The notes under the pieces are model-generated. The model had not been told where the DNA came from, did no database searches, and worked only from the letters and a program-made list of their open reading frames with translations. From Gnetum montanum (lineage: Eukaryota; Streptophyta; Gnetopsida; Gnetales; Gnetaceae): 62,000 nt of DNA. The DNA lies in contig MNCI01037842.1 of NCBI GenBank assembly GCA_015680685.1, forward strand, positions 562,585 to 624,584, read 5' to 3'. The translations under genes were made by a program, and so were the position numbers. Position 1 is the stretch's first letter. Every line of letters starts with the position of its first letter. Below, piece after piece: positions 32,541 to 44,985 of this stretch.

Positions 32541-33646
32541 TGATGTCAACACTCCCATGCTCACATGGGGCCATGATTATGAACATTTCTATTTCTCTTC
32601 CTTAATAACCATAGTAAAAATCATGCGAGTAGTAAGCATTGAAACTACTAGGTAGTGGTTATTAATGGTAGCAGTTATAGGCATTAGTGGAAAATGTTTC
32701 GGAAGTTACGGCGGTTATGGTCATTAATGGTAGTAATTATGGTCATTAGTGGTAAATGTTCTAAAAGTTACAGTGATTATGATCATTAATTATGGTAGTT
32801 ATGGATATTAGTAGTAGACATTTTAAAAGTTATGATGGTTATAGACATAAGTGGGTACTTAATTGCAAGAATGTGAACGTTATTATACAAGAAGTGATGG
32901 AGGTTTCTATAGCCATTACATGAAACATTGACATCATTATGGATGATCGCAGTGACTATAAAATGGAGTCTAGAGGGGGGTTCTTGCTATTAGAACAAAG
33001 GGAGGGTGTCCCAAATAGGCTCTAGCTATGAATTTGAAGGGGAAGCTTCCTCTTCACTAAATAGCAGTTTCCTCTTTTCTTTTCTTTTCTTTATAGGCTT
33101 CTAGTTGATCTTTGAGAAGGGTCCAAGGTAGGAGCCAACGACTCAAAATTAGATCCTTGCAGGTCTTCTCAACAATGGTAGGAGCTTGTCATGGTGGTGC
33201 AGATGTGGGTGAATAATCTTCCTCTCTACAGTAGTGCACAAAAGGTGGAAAATGATGGTAGGCTTTGAAAACTGCAGTTGCTACCCTATGTGGACTACAG
33301 TGGCCAGTCTCTCTCTCTCTCTTTCTCTTTCTCTCTTTCTCCCTCTCTCATGGTGATTGTGATCTTTCTGCCTAGTAGTGGATACCATCGACAGTCATGG
33401 ACCAACAACATCAGTGGAACAAAGGAAAATTTAGTTCTTTTATTCATCTATTATATTGAAGATAATTATTTAATTTAAATTCTACATTTCTTTCTAGTTT
33501 ATTATTTGCAAAAGGCCATGTAGCCCTCTCTAGCTGAGACTATTTTTGGGTTTCCATACCCATATAGGAGGCACCCTAGGCAATAGTCTCTTAAAAAAAA
33601 TTTTATTTCTTGGTGTTGGTGTGACCAAAATTTATGCATCAACACC
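32541..33646 (+). repeat. 5' LTR of the plus-strand family E element
   Basis: The interval lies between the family A LTR and the PBS block at 33651. A possible start is TGATGTCAACACTCCC (32541) and a possible end is 'catcaaca' (33644). It holds a TATA box (CTATAAAATGG, about 32958), three ~63-bp tandem units upstream of it, and a C/T-rich tract (33309-33348). Edges are inferred from position and TG/CA ends only. Confidence 0.5.
32640..32870 (+). repeat. Tandem repeat of about 63 bp in the LTR U3
   Basis: Units begin near 32680, 32748 and 32812 and contain 'gtta(c/t)g(g/a)(c/t)ggttatgg(t/a)cattaatgg'. They end shortly before the TATA box. The minus-strand family E copy has similar repeated pieces at 53290-53400. 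Confidence 0.65.
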
Positions 33647-33650
33647 TTTT

Positions 33651-33667
33651 TGGCACTAGAAGGAGGG
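33651..33667 (+). other. Primer-binding-site block of the family E element
   Basis: TGGCACTAGAAGGAGGG lies just inside the LTR. It matches blocks at 24944-24960 (minus), 42240-42256 (plus) and a decayed one near 53225-53245 (minus). Confidence 0.6.
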
Positions 33668-34309
33668 CCTTTCTTCTGCCTTTTTTTTATCAACTTTTCT
33701 TTTATTTTTCTAGCCATTCTTATCTCATTTCTTCAAATATCTATTTTCTGTCCTTTTCTAGTCCCTATTCTATTTTTATTTCTTGAAAATTTCATTTTCC
33801 TTATTTTAAACTTATTTTATTTAAAATTTTTATTTTCAGCCATTACCTTGAAAAATATTTTTTAAGAATTTTCAAGCACTTTATTTCTTGTTCTCAAAAG
33901 TTTTTTTCTTGAAAACTTTTGGGTCTCATCACCCATTTTCTGTAATTTTTGTTGTTGGTTTTGTTTTCTTTCTTCTTAAAAAATCCTTGTTTCCCAATCC
34001 CATTTTTGAATTTGTGTTTTGGTAGTCCTTACCTTATTCCTAGGTTAGGTAAGGTGGTTTTATTTGATTATGCAATTTTGAGTTTATTTTCTAAGATCTT
34101 GCATTTTATTTTTTCCCTTTTTAATTTTATAAGTATTGAAATTTTATACATTTATTTTTCTCTTCAAAATATATATATATCTTTTTTTTTTAAAAAAAGT
34201 AACTTATTTTAGTTTTTTTCTTTACCAAAAAAAATTATTATTTCAATATTTTCTTTTTTTAATGTAGTTTTATTATTTTATTCAAATAGTTATATTTTAT
34301 ATTTTTTTT
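33668..34309 (+). other. T-rich leader of the family E element
   Basis: Strongly T-rich untranslated leader. It aligns in reverse complement with 52790-53210 ('tttatttcttgaaaatttca' type block, then 'ttttccttattttaaactta'), which shows that both belong to one family. No coding content is supported. Confidence 0.65.
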
Positions 34310-35480
34310 ATGAGTGAACTCTCCTCTACTTCTAACCAACTAGTCACTCATCTCTTCGCATTAAGGAAACAACGAGCCTCATGCTTTCCAAGTTTTATTC
34401 TTAGGAGAACTTGGACTAGGATGGCAACCAATCAACCCCTAGCTCCCTTGGTCAGTAACCCCTTTAACTTTACTAACTACCACAACATCCTAAAGTCACT
34501 CAAGAACATGAATTTGTTCTACGATCCCACAAACCCTTCTACCAATGCTTGCCAGCATATACAATGTTTCGAAACCTTACTAGGCATTCACAACATTGTC
34601 CAAAATGAGGTGTCATGTAGAGTATTTGTGATAACTTTTAGAACCAAAGAAACCCAATGGTTTTTGATGCTCCCAAATGCCTCCATTAACTCATAGAAGG
34701 AGTTCAAAAATAAGTTTTTGACTCAGTTTGAAAAATTCATAAGCCCTACCATAGCATCAAGTAACTTTACTAGCTTAAGAAAGATACCAGGGGAAAATGT
34801 TAGGGATTATAACCTTAGATTCCTTCACCAGCTAGCCTATTTGCCAAGAAAGATGCCTTCATAACCTGATGGCATCCTCAAATTGTACCTCTCTACCATT
34901 GACCCATTCTTTGCCTATGTCATCAAATTTGATTCAAACATAACAGAAATACAGTGAACAATGGCTAAAGCTATGGAGTTAGAACAAATAACCCTTTTGA
35001 ACAACATTCAAACTCAATTCGGAATAATGAGTGTTAGTAATCCTATGCAACCTAGTCCTCTACCTCTACCAACTTTCTTAATGACCAACACTATGTTGCA
35101 AACTCCCATTCCCCTTCAAATGACTCAACCTACAAACAACTACTTTCAAGGTCCCACATCTTCTCCATTCGTACCATCTAACAAAATTTTTAATGAGGAT
35201 CAATCGAAGGCCTCAATTTAGTCCACCATAAAGCTATACAAGGTACCTAATCCTATTAAACCCACAAATCAAGATCAAGATCAAATGACCCAGATATTAA
35301 CTTCAGTTCAAAAGCTTTTAAATGAAGTAGTTGAATTAAAGAGAAACAACAACAAGGGTCCTATACAACTAGAAAAGCCTAGTTCATTAGTCAATGACAA
35401 TTATTGTCACCTCCATAACACTAAGCAACATTCTGAGAAGACTTGTCCCCAATTTTTAGCATTATATGGTTTTTCATAAA
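34310..35480 (+). pseudogene. gag: Gag of the family E element (plus copy)
   Basis: The reading starts at 34310 and the capsid region runs from about 34420, with 'NPFNFTNYHNILKSLKNMN', 'TFRTKETQWFLMLPNASI' and 'LRKIPGENVRDYNLRFLHQL', a typical retrotransposon gag core. A Pro/Thr-rich spacer follows (35030-35180). The end holds a C-x-x-H-like remnant 'YCHLHNTKQHSEKTCPQFL' (35403-35459). It is broken by stops at 34694, 34861, 34957 and 35219. At 34694 this copy has TAG where the minus-strand copy at 47078 has TGG. PR and pol are missing downstream. Gag would package element RNA. Confidence 0.8.
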
Positions 35481-35599
35481 AATAAAGATAAAAAAATTAG
35501 TTTCATTTTATTTTTTCACTTAGATAAAATAAAATAAAATGATTGCCTAAAGTTTTGATGCTTATCCTATGTCTCTCAGTAGATTTTTAGTATCCATTT

Positions 35600-38500
35600 T
35601 TCTATCTCCTCTAAGCTTAGATTGGTTGTGTCTAATATGTCAAATGTTGAGCTAGAAATATTTAATACAATGTTTACCCACTCATATTTGTATGATTTCA
35701 ACTCTTCTATGGAGATATCATCATTATTCCCTTTCACTATAGGTTCTCCTTGGAAACCTCTTTATTCTTCCTATAGTATGGTAATCACGACATTGTTTGG
35801 AAAATCTTTAAACAACTCTTCCAGCTTGGTCTATTTAATAAACAAATTTTTTATTTTTTTATCTACATACAAGATTTTATTTTCTATCAATAATCTATGG
35901 TACTCTCTTTTGTACCACCACTTATTATTTTGGTGCTTCCTGCTCCAATTCTCTCATGCTACTGCTAAGCTTCTTAGATTGATCAGGGAATGCATCATGG
36001 ACAAGGATAACTACTTCTTTTTCATCAGTTCCATTTGAAACTCCATAGTTGTATTCTTTTCTCTCCAATATGCATGGGAGGAGGGTTGTTTCTAACCAAG
36101 TTATTACCTTTAATTTATGCTTCCAATAGCTTCACATGTTTAGACAAATCCTTATTTGACATTCACTTACTTTTTTATCTTTTCATGGTTTCTCTAACAA
36201 ATCTAGGAGTATGGTGTTAATGTTGGTATGCTCCATGGACAATACTCCTACATCCTTATCATAGTTGAGAGAAAATCTAGTTTTTTCAACAATAGTATTC
36301 TCTTTTTCTATATCTACATTTATTACTAGATCATAAAAAGTAACTTGATCCCTATCTAACTTTATTTTTATTTTTGCATAGTAAATAAGAACATCAAGTG
36401 CTCTACTTCTAAACAATGATTTTTATTTTGTAGTAATAATGTTTCTAACTTAGCTAGGGATATTAAATTCAATTTTTTCTCCATATCCTATACCAAGTCT
36501 TCCAATATTATCTTCTTATATTTTATTCAAGCTTACAGTTTTATTTTCATCTTTAGCAAAGACGAGAAAATGGTTAAGTTTCTTTAATGTTATTATAATC
36601 AACATATAAACTTTTGAGGTAATGTCATTTACACTTACCATATGACATGGAATTCTTAGAACTTTTCACTTTTGCGACACTTAAAATAAATTTTTTCATT
36701 GGTAAATTGATGTCTATAAAAGGTCAAGAAGTGATCTTGAACTTTGGAAGTTCATCTCTTTCTCTATCTTCAACCTCATATTCCTTTTGAAGAGGTTAGA
36801 AAACAATATACTTTCTTCATACCCTTTATTTTTCTTTAATGAAAACAAGTCATGTAAAAAATCTTTCTCTTCTTCGTACATACCTTTCTTTCAATCTTTA
36901 GGAATTAAATGAAGGCTATAATGTAGCCTTGTCACATCATGTTCGAGTGCTCTTCTATCTTGGCTAACGTTTGTAGATAAAAATAGCTAAGTATCAGTGT
37001 CACATCATTTTCTATTAACATCAAAATTATGAACTATATTGTGTTAATGAAACTTAGTGTAAAAATTATATATAATAAAAAACTCATAAATATTTACATA
37101 TTTGTATCTCTTCATGAAAGACTTTTACTTTTAGGCTATTGGAGAAGATTTCCTCTTCAAAAAGAGATTTCTTTTTTCTTAACACTTGTTCTTTTTCCAC
37201 AATTGTAGATCTACTCTCTAAGATTCTCTTCATCCATGCTTCTATGTCACCACATATTTTCTTTTGGAATTTCTCAATGCTATTAGACACTAAGTACCCA
37301 ACCTCTTCTTTGATCTTTGACTTTGACATCAAAGGACTATCACCTTTGATGCTATAGGTAGACATCACACTTTCCAAGTGTTGGCACAATGGGGGCTTGA
37401 AGTCTACCTTCAAAGCAAAATCAAGTTGATTCTCTTCTCCTTGGAAAAATAACATTTCCACTACCTTTATTAAGCTGTAATAAAACCCAAAATTAAAATG
37501 CTTTCTCACTATCTTTCTCTTTTCCTTATTGTCCTCTTAGAGTCGCTTTTCCATTTCTTCCACTACCTCTTGACAGATTACTAATGCCTAGCCAATTTTC
37601 CTTCCTTAGTTCATTGCCTCATACAACCTGTATAACCACCTAGGGCTAGGTTCCATTTCTATCCTATCTTATTATAAAAGAGTCTCTCAATGAACAAAGG
37701 GATCAACTTCTTGAATTCTTCACTATTTCCTTTATGAACATTAATGGTGTCCTTCTCTTACCCAATCCACTCTTCTATGACTACCAATTCTATTGAATCT
37801 AACTTCAAAATATCAATTATTATTATTTTTCTTTAGAAATCCCAACAAATACTTTAGGATAGTTGGATCCCAAGTGATGATCACTTTTTTCTAGTCTATA
37901 CACATAATAAAAATTACTTTTGCTACTAAATAATTCTTTATTAGGCCCACACAATTTATCATGCTAGGGTAGGATTACCTTAAGCCTAAAGCACATAAAA
38001 TTATCATTTTATTGAACTTTCCAAAATAATTTATACCTTCATCTTCAAAAATTCACTTTTGGATGCTTTGCACTTCTATGTGGACCTCACCTCAAAATCT
38101 TTAAGTACTCCCATGATGTTAATCAACTTAGTATCATCAATGCTTATTTGAGCTTAAAATAAGCATATACCACCATTAGCTAATTTAATCTTTTCTTCTA
38201 AAAATAACAAAAATACATAAAACTAAACTAATTTCTGCTTACTATTTGGCCTCATGATGATTCTTGACCACTTTAGGCACTCAACATTTTCACTGTGGGT
38301 TTTATTCCACATTGGATGAAGCATCCTTGATTATTATACTCATTCCAAAACTTGTACAATCTTAGCCCCTTGCACTATACATTGAAATGGGACATCACCT
38401 AACATCTCTAATTTTGATGTTGGGAAAGATCTTGCAACAAGTCATGTAGAAATGCTAAATGATAAGGACTTTGTACATCTGAATCATTGAATCTACACAT

Positions 38501-40500
38501 AAAAAAACTTCAAATTTAGTTCCTTTTAGGCAATAAAAGGCTAACTTTTCCTAGCTCTTAAACTTCTAACTCATCTCTTAATCAAAATTTGATTTCTTGG
38601 TGAGTTGGACATTGTCTTGGAAATCTAGATTTCTAGTAGCAATGTGGTATTAACATTGAACTATAGATATTCTCTCTACCTCCATAGTTTTTCCAAGCAT
38701 TTTTTTTAGACCAAGACATCCTTGGATAACTTTTTGATATCAAACTAAAGCTTAGAAGAGAATCACACAAGGATTCCCTCCAAAGCTTGCAAAACCACCT
38801 CTTCACCTAGCTTAGTCCAAATCACCACTTGGAAGTGAGTAATGTAGAACCTCAATAATTATACATCTTCCTTCTTGGCCTATAGATTAGATGAAATTAG
38901 TGTGTTATCATCAAATAGGATCTTGCTAAGATTTTGAGTACCTTCATCTGCTTATTTTCTAAGATGTTTCATTCATTTATGATGAAAAAGTATATAGGCT
39001 TGATCACAAAAACTAGGTGTTGTAGCATCTTAAAAAAAACAAAACAAACACATGATTTTAGCATTCAAACATTCACTACACTAAATTTCAAAATATTTTT
39101 AAATTATTTTTATCTCATGTTGAAACAGTCCTAATTTTTCCACATGGTATGTCGACTTCTAGCTCATGACTTTGATGTCTTATGTTGAAAACACAAATTT
39201 TATATAGGACATCATTCTTATATTTCTTAGGATTTTGAAAAAAATATTGGTTAAAAATATTATTTTTCTTTAGTATGTAATACATTTTACACTTCATGTT
39301 GGTATAAATTAATGTAGAGTGTTAAAATTAAAATCAAAAATTTGGAAAAATAAACTTCTATAACTCTAATGTTTTATGTTATTTCTTTTAATGTAGAGCA
39401 TTATTCTTTGTCTACCTAAATTTTATAAAATAATTCATGTTTTCACATTAAAACCCTTAACATTTCAAGTCCAAAATACTTTTGATGTACAACATCATTC
39501 TATGTATTTGAACACTTAAGCACTTGGTGAAAGCACTCTCTTGTTGCAACCTCGTGTAATGTTCTTTACAGGAAAAGATCCCAAAATCATGTTTTCTCAA
39601 GATTTTAAAAAAATGATTGCAAATTTTCTAATGAAAAATCAAATTTTATTCATCCTTACCTATGCTACCTAAATCATCTAACAGATTTATCCTACAATAA
39701 CAAAACAATTGTAAAATTCTTTTTCCTAACTATCTTGCTACTTGATAGACTATAGTAATGATGTCAAATCTATAATTTTACTTGATTTCATTACAAAAAT
39801 CTATTGCAAAACATGTATCTCAATTTTTTTCATGCACATCAATAAGATAAATTATAAAATTAATGCATGAATTCAATTTCTAGTGGTATATCTGGAAAGC
39901 CCTTTTAGACCTCAAAAACTCAAACTACATGATGAGATTCTTTATTCTCATCACAAAATCAAATTAAAAGGGTGATCTAAGCATTAAAACTTATCTTAAA
40001 TATCTACACAATATCAAATTCAAGTGTATCATTATATCTAGCTAGAAAATCTTTCAAAAATTTGAAATTTAAGCACAGTTATGGAAAAACATTAGAAATA
40101 GTAAAGCTTGGTAGAAGATTTATAACCAGGGTTTGGGTAACCCACATATGAGCTCTAGAAGTGAGTGATTAGGGTTGAGGTAATTTTTCACTACTATTGC
40201 ATCCACCTTTGGTCCACTACTTATTGCTACTATGACTTTCCATGCTGTTTTTGGATGTTTACTCTATTGTTACTTTTTCTTGTTCATGCATAAATTCTTC
40301 AGTTCTCTTGATGCAAAAGAGAGCTTTTGTTCCTAACTTTTCCTTCATCATCGCCTTTATAGCTTAGAAACAACATGTGCCATAAGAATCTTGACATCCA
40401 CTAACTTTTGATATTGATTTGCTTAATTTGCAATGTTCTTTCTTAGATGAAAAATATGACTTCTTCATTCTATCCTAGGTGAACATGGATACCTATCTAG
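35600..40500 (-). pseudogene. Very long decayed minus-strand ORF of unknown family
   Basis: Minus-strand translation gives coherent protein over nearly 5 kb if stops are read through. The best parts are 37509-37084, open for 141 residues ('FNFGFYYSLIKVVEMLFFQG', 'EEVGYLVSNSIEKFQKKI'), about 37560-37510 ('VVEEMEKRL', 'EDNKEKRKIVRK'), 38970-38690 ('NLSKILFDDNTLISSNL', 'RFYITHFQVVIWTKLGEEV') and 36416-36183 ('IKLDRDQVTFYDLVINVD'). Most breaks are TAG or TGA at likely Gln, Trp or Arg codons. It resembles no gag, pol or host family that I know. It follows the family E gag in opposite orientation, with no RT between. It may be an accessory ORF of a giant retrotransposon or a captured gene. Confidence 0.45.
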
Positions 40501-40999
40501 AGTCTCTACTTCAACCTCTAATCTTAATTCCACCATACAAGCTAGGTACATAAGGGTCTAGGCCCCTCTTTTTTCAATTTTTAACATTAATTCCAACCAA
40601 TCTTGTATCCTATTTTGATATTACAAAGGATGAACTTTTATCTTAGTCAAATATTTTTTTCTTAATCAAGAGCCTCTTCTAACTAATGATTAACTAATCG
40701 ACATGCCAGTACTAAGCTATATGGATGAACAAAAGACTCTTTAACTTAGTTCTCTTTTCTCTTTAGATCTTTGAAAGTCCATTACAATATCCTTGGAAAA
40801 CATTTAATTACTTTTACTTGGGGATATAGTAACATGTCTAGTTTAAATCCTAAGCTAGTTTAACACAATATCATCTTGGAAGAAGGTTCCAAACCTAGCA
40901 AACAAAAGATTAAGAAAATTAATCCTAGTATAGCTCTCACTATAAAATAAGAGATAACTAAACTATATAATGCTAGATTTATCCATCCATTAACTATTC

Positions 41000-42222
41000 T
41001 AATTGGGTCTCTAACATGGTTGTACTTCCCAAAAAAGAATAATGGCATTCACCTATGTATTTGGAAAGCCTCAAAGAAAATGCATGCTACAACTTGAAGC
41101 TCATAACCCAAAATTCTTCTTTTGATTTGGTGGAAATATAAAGGTAGATACAATTTCCTTTTTCTCCTTAGAAATTATGCATTATGACCTTGTATTGATG
41201 GAATTTAGGATATTTTTCAATTTAAAAATATGAAATTTGTAGCCCACACACTATAGATCGTATGCATCCTAGCTTGTAGAGGCTAAAAAAATGCTTCATA
41301 GGCTATGAATGCCTTGAATGCCAGCTTGTGAAATCCAAAAAAATATTCCAAAGGTTAAAAATTCCATGTACTCCAACTTATGGGGCTTGAAAATCCTTCA
41401 CAAGCTATAAAATTTAATATTTTTACCTCACATGCTAATCATTGCAACTTCACAAGCTAGGAAACCCATAGAGACATCATGTAGGATTTGGGATTTAAGC
41501 CCACAATGTATGGGGGTAGCGTATGTGTAAGAAATTATCTAAAATTACTCACATGTTGCTAAGAAAGTATCTAAGAAAGTTCTAGAATTTGATAGAAATA
41601 TTTTAGAAATCATGATAAGATTAATCAACAAAAACCAATATCCCATAGCCTATTTAAGCCAAAGTTTGATTTGTTAAATGGACTATAAGATCATTTTTCA
41701 TTTACTAAAATTGAGAATTTTGAAGTAGTGTAGGTAGCTAAAATTTCACAACTATACCTCCCAAGTGTAGGTCATCTAGAGTAAGACAAGAAAAATCTAT
41801 TCCTATGACAAGAGAAATCTAAGAGTAGATTGACTAGAGAAGAACAAGTGTAGATCCAATGGCAACATATACCTTGTCAACTACATTAGATGTTAAAGAT
41901 ATTTTTATGTTTGCAAGTTTTCATAGCCCATAATCTGTATTTCCTAAACTTTTATTTTTATAGTTCATTAATACAAAGTTGTAGTTTATTTGGTTTGCTA
42001 CATTGTTTTGTTCATTTCTCTACTCTTCTTCTTAGATCCGATACTTGAACCATTATTACATACATTCTTTGTCTTTATTTTCTAAGTTTAGTAACAAATC
42101 TCTAAGTCCTTGGATAATCAACAAGACCATCCAAGGTACTCTAGATCCTTTTTCAACATCCATGGATCCATGAGTGAAACTATTCCATGCTAGAATTTAT
42201 AGATTTCCAACACCAAATTTCT
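41000..42222 (+). repeat. LTR of a plus-strand family B copy (5' LTR)
   Basis: The 3' part aligns with the reverse complement of the family B U5: 'aagtccttggataatcaacaagaccatc' here against the 'aagtctttgtctgatcaaccagacc' order in the LTR at 24966 (given in pieces). A TATA-like TATTTAAG lies at 41651-41658, again about 570 bp before the LTR end. The upstream U3 has degenerate 'cacaagct/agcttgtg' words (41260-41460). The left edge is unclear; 41000 is a guess. Confidence 0.6.
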
Positions 42223-42238
42223 CAAGTACTATAGTTTT

Positions 42239-42258
42239 CTAGTGCTAGAAGGAGGGCC
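42239..42258 (+). other. Primer-binding-site block, family B plus copy
   Basis: TAGTGCTAGAAGGAGGGCC. Relative to the shared consensus TGGCGCTAGAAGGAGGG it differs by one G-to-A and one C-to-T. Confidence 0.6.
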
Positions 42259-42734
42259 TTCACTCAACTTCTTCTCTAAAACTTGCTACAAAAATTATTT
42301 CCACTAGTGTTGGCCTTAGCTTATGAGACTATTTGAACTTACAAATTTGTGTTGAGCTTTTTCAAAACCTAGTGTGTGGTCTACAACTTGCAAGTTTATG
42401 TTGACTTTTCCCCAAAACCCAACATGTGGCCTACAACCTACAAATTCACAACAATTTTCAGTTTAAATTTTTTTCAGTAATAGTGTGTAGCACTACCAGT
42501 ATTTTCTACACTTTAAAGCATAAAAATTAATTATTTTCCCAATGCAATGCATAGCATTGTCATAGATCCTTGTAATACCTTTTTAACTATAGTGCACATT
42601 GTCATCCTTCTATGCACTATTTATACTTTGTATTCTTTTTAGTCATTTTTCCTTTTATATGCTCAAAAAAACTTTAAACAAATTTTGTTTTGAAAATTAT
42701 TACTTTGTAATTGTAGCACATTTATGGTTGTACA

Positions 42735-43090
42735 GCCTCATACACTAAGGATCCCATACCCTACGTAATCTCAAATGCTAAGGATTCCACACACTAGGCA
42801 TTCTTACACATTAAGGCTTCAACACACTAGGTAGTCTTACACATTGAGGATTCCACACACTGGGTAGTCTCACACATTGAGGCTTTCACACACTGGGTAT
42901 TCTCGCATGTTGAGGCTTCCACACATTAGGTAGGCTTACATGCTAAGACCTCTACAAGCTAGGTAGTCTCACATGCTATGTATTCCATAGATTGGGCAAT
43001 CGCACACTCTAAGACTTCCAAAGGTTGTAAATCCTATATGTTGTGAAAGTCTCATATGTTAAAGCTTCACATGTTGAAGCTCCATACATT
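42735..43090 (+). repeat. Tandem repeat of about 35 bp in the leader
   Basis: About nine units read like 'gaggcttccacacactaggtagtctcacacatt' with variation. It lies between the PBS and gag. The minus-strand family B copy has no such array in its leader. Confidence 0.8.
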
Positions 43091-43189
43091 GTGGGCCTTA
43101 CATGCTACAAAGTTGTATCTTGTTTAAACATTATGAAACTATAAAATTCTTTATCACTTTTACCAATTTATTGGTTTTCTAAATTTTAT

Positions 43190-44880
43190 GCCTTTTACAT
43201 TGATAGTTCTACCTCACCACATCTCACACATGGCCTTATACCAAGCAGTTGTCTACATCTATCATCCTAAGGATTTAGCTATTATAGAATAGAGACAATC
43301 CCTTATGTGGTTTGGGCTAGAGCCATCTTATACAAATATTAATGAAGAATATTATAACTTAATTTTCCATAAGATTCAATTTGGCTTGCTTATCCCTCAT
43401 AGAAAGTCATAAATAAAATGTCAATTTGAGATAATCCACAAGAATGGGAAGGGGTATATTCCTTCACCTTATGACCAAATCAAACTAACTAATTTTCATA
43501 CTTGTATATTGGAACAACTAGTAGAACTAGAGAAGGAAAATGATTAGATTATCTCAAATGAAAACTAAGAGGTGGAGGGTGATTTTCAGGTAGAGTATGA
43601 ATTGGATACTTTCATAGGGGATCTATTACAATGGTCAACTTCAAAGACAACCATCCCTAACTCCACATCTCCTATATCCTCTATGGATCAGATTTCCTAA
43701 TCTACCCTCTTATATTCTACCATGTTCAAATGAACACTGATTGTTGTATCACATTAATCTCTTGTGACATCCCACTTTGCCTTCATGTTTTCATCAATAT
43801 ATTTTGTGACCCAACCTTATTCAATATGATAATCACCTGTGGTATCTACCGCACCTCATCCTTTCATCATACTTATGAGCCCCTCTTCTAGAGCCTAGGC
43901 TTCATAAGCTTCTTGCACTCCTTTTTTTCTCTTTATTCCTCATGTGTCAACTCAATCATCCTTCTCTTTAGTTAACCATACCACAATGGTAGTTACAAAA
44001 CTTCTCCCATCTATACCAATGTTAGTCACATAACATCAAGTCATTCACCCTCCTCTTCAACCATTAGTGCAAATACTACAACCTATAGGGATGCCCTAAG
44101 GCTTGGATCAAGACTTCTAAATAATCTAACACCTTGTCAAAGATCTATGAAAATGTAAAGCTAATGACACTTAGATGGTAAAAATTATGAATTTCTATCA
44201 GGATGATCTCATAAGCCCTATTGTTCATCAAATAACCTTACTAGTAGGCATGTCTATACCTAAATTTACTAAATACAATGTAGAAGGGAATCCTAATGCA
44301 TATCTAGTTACCTTTTATTTTGAGTGCCTCTTGTTGCAAGCATGGTCTCCTACAATACTATGAATTATTCCTATGTCCCTAAAGTGAAAGGCTTTAGACT
44401 ACCATCGAACCTTATCTGGAGGATCCATCTCTTTTCTTAAGGACTTAATAAACTAATTTGTCAACTACTTCAGATATAACTTGAAGCCAAATAATACATT
44501 TGACTAAGCTATGAAGGTGAAGTAGGGACCACTTGAACCATTCCAAAGGTTCCTTCAGATGTGGAATTTAATGCTTATCAGGATCCCCAGGCCTATTTAC
44601 AAAATCCATCTTCTAACCATCTTCAAAGGAGCTATAAATAACTTGACCAAGTCAAGGCTATACTATTTAGAGCATTGATCACTAGGTCTTCACAAACTAA
44701 GAATATCAAGAAGGCAACTGAGTCTAGTAATGATTTGACCTATGTGTCCTATAAAAACCAACACATTATGAGGGATAAGGAGAAAAATAAGAAAGAATAA
44801 ACAATTGTGGCTGCAATAACAAAAGAGTCAAAATAAAGAGAAGGTTGGACGTCACCATCATGCAACACAATATTTTATCA
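43190..44880 (+). pseudogene. gag: Gag of a family B element (plus copy)
   Basis: The order matches the minus-strand gag at 21900-24550. An N-terminal block (43230-43520) has 'AIIE.RQSLMWFGLEPSY' and 'HKNGKGYIPSPYDQIKL'. A Ser/Thr/Pro-rich stretch follows (43620-44100). The capsid part (44175-44470) has 'IMNFYQDDLI', 'YNVEGNPNAYLVTFYFECLL', and the C-terminal part (44690-44830) has 'DLTYVSYKNQHIMRDKEKNK', close to 'DLAYVTYKNAHIKKDKERG' in the other copy. Stops and frameshifts are frequent. It ends near 44880, where a minus-strand family E remnant begins, so PR and pol are absent. Confidence 0.75.
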
Positions 44881-44985
44881 ATAATACATTATCAAGGATA
44901 CAATAGAATGGCCATTTGGTCACCACTCCACATCCTTTTTTGAAAGATGTGCCATCCACTCTTAGTATCCAATTTTTTATAAAAT

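Noticed and set aside
33309-33350. CT-rich run considered as a GAGA-type regulatory element
   Set aside because: Simple sequence inside an inferred LTR, with no second copy to show conservation. It is recorded only as part of the LTR.
33650-34212. Two open stretches rich in Phe and Leu that look like membrane segments
   Set aside because: They arise from the T-rich leader of the family E element, and the inverted copy at 52790-53210 does not keep the frame.
42735-43090. Tandem repeats considered as a CRISPR-like array
   Set aside because: Units abut with no unique spacers, they vary throughout, and the setting is a plant retrotransposon leader.
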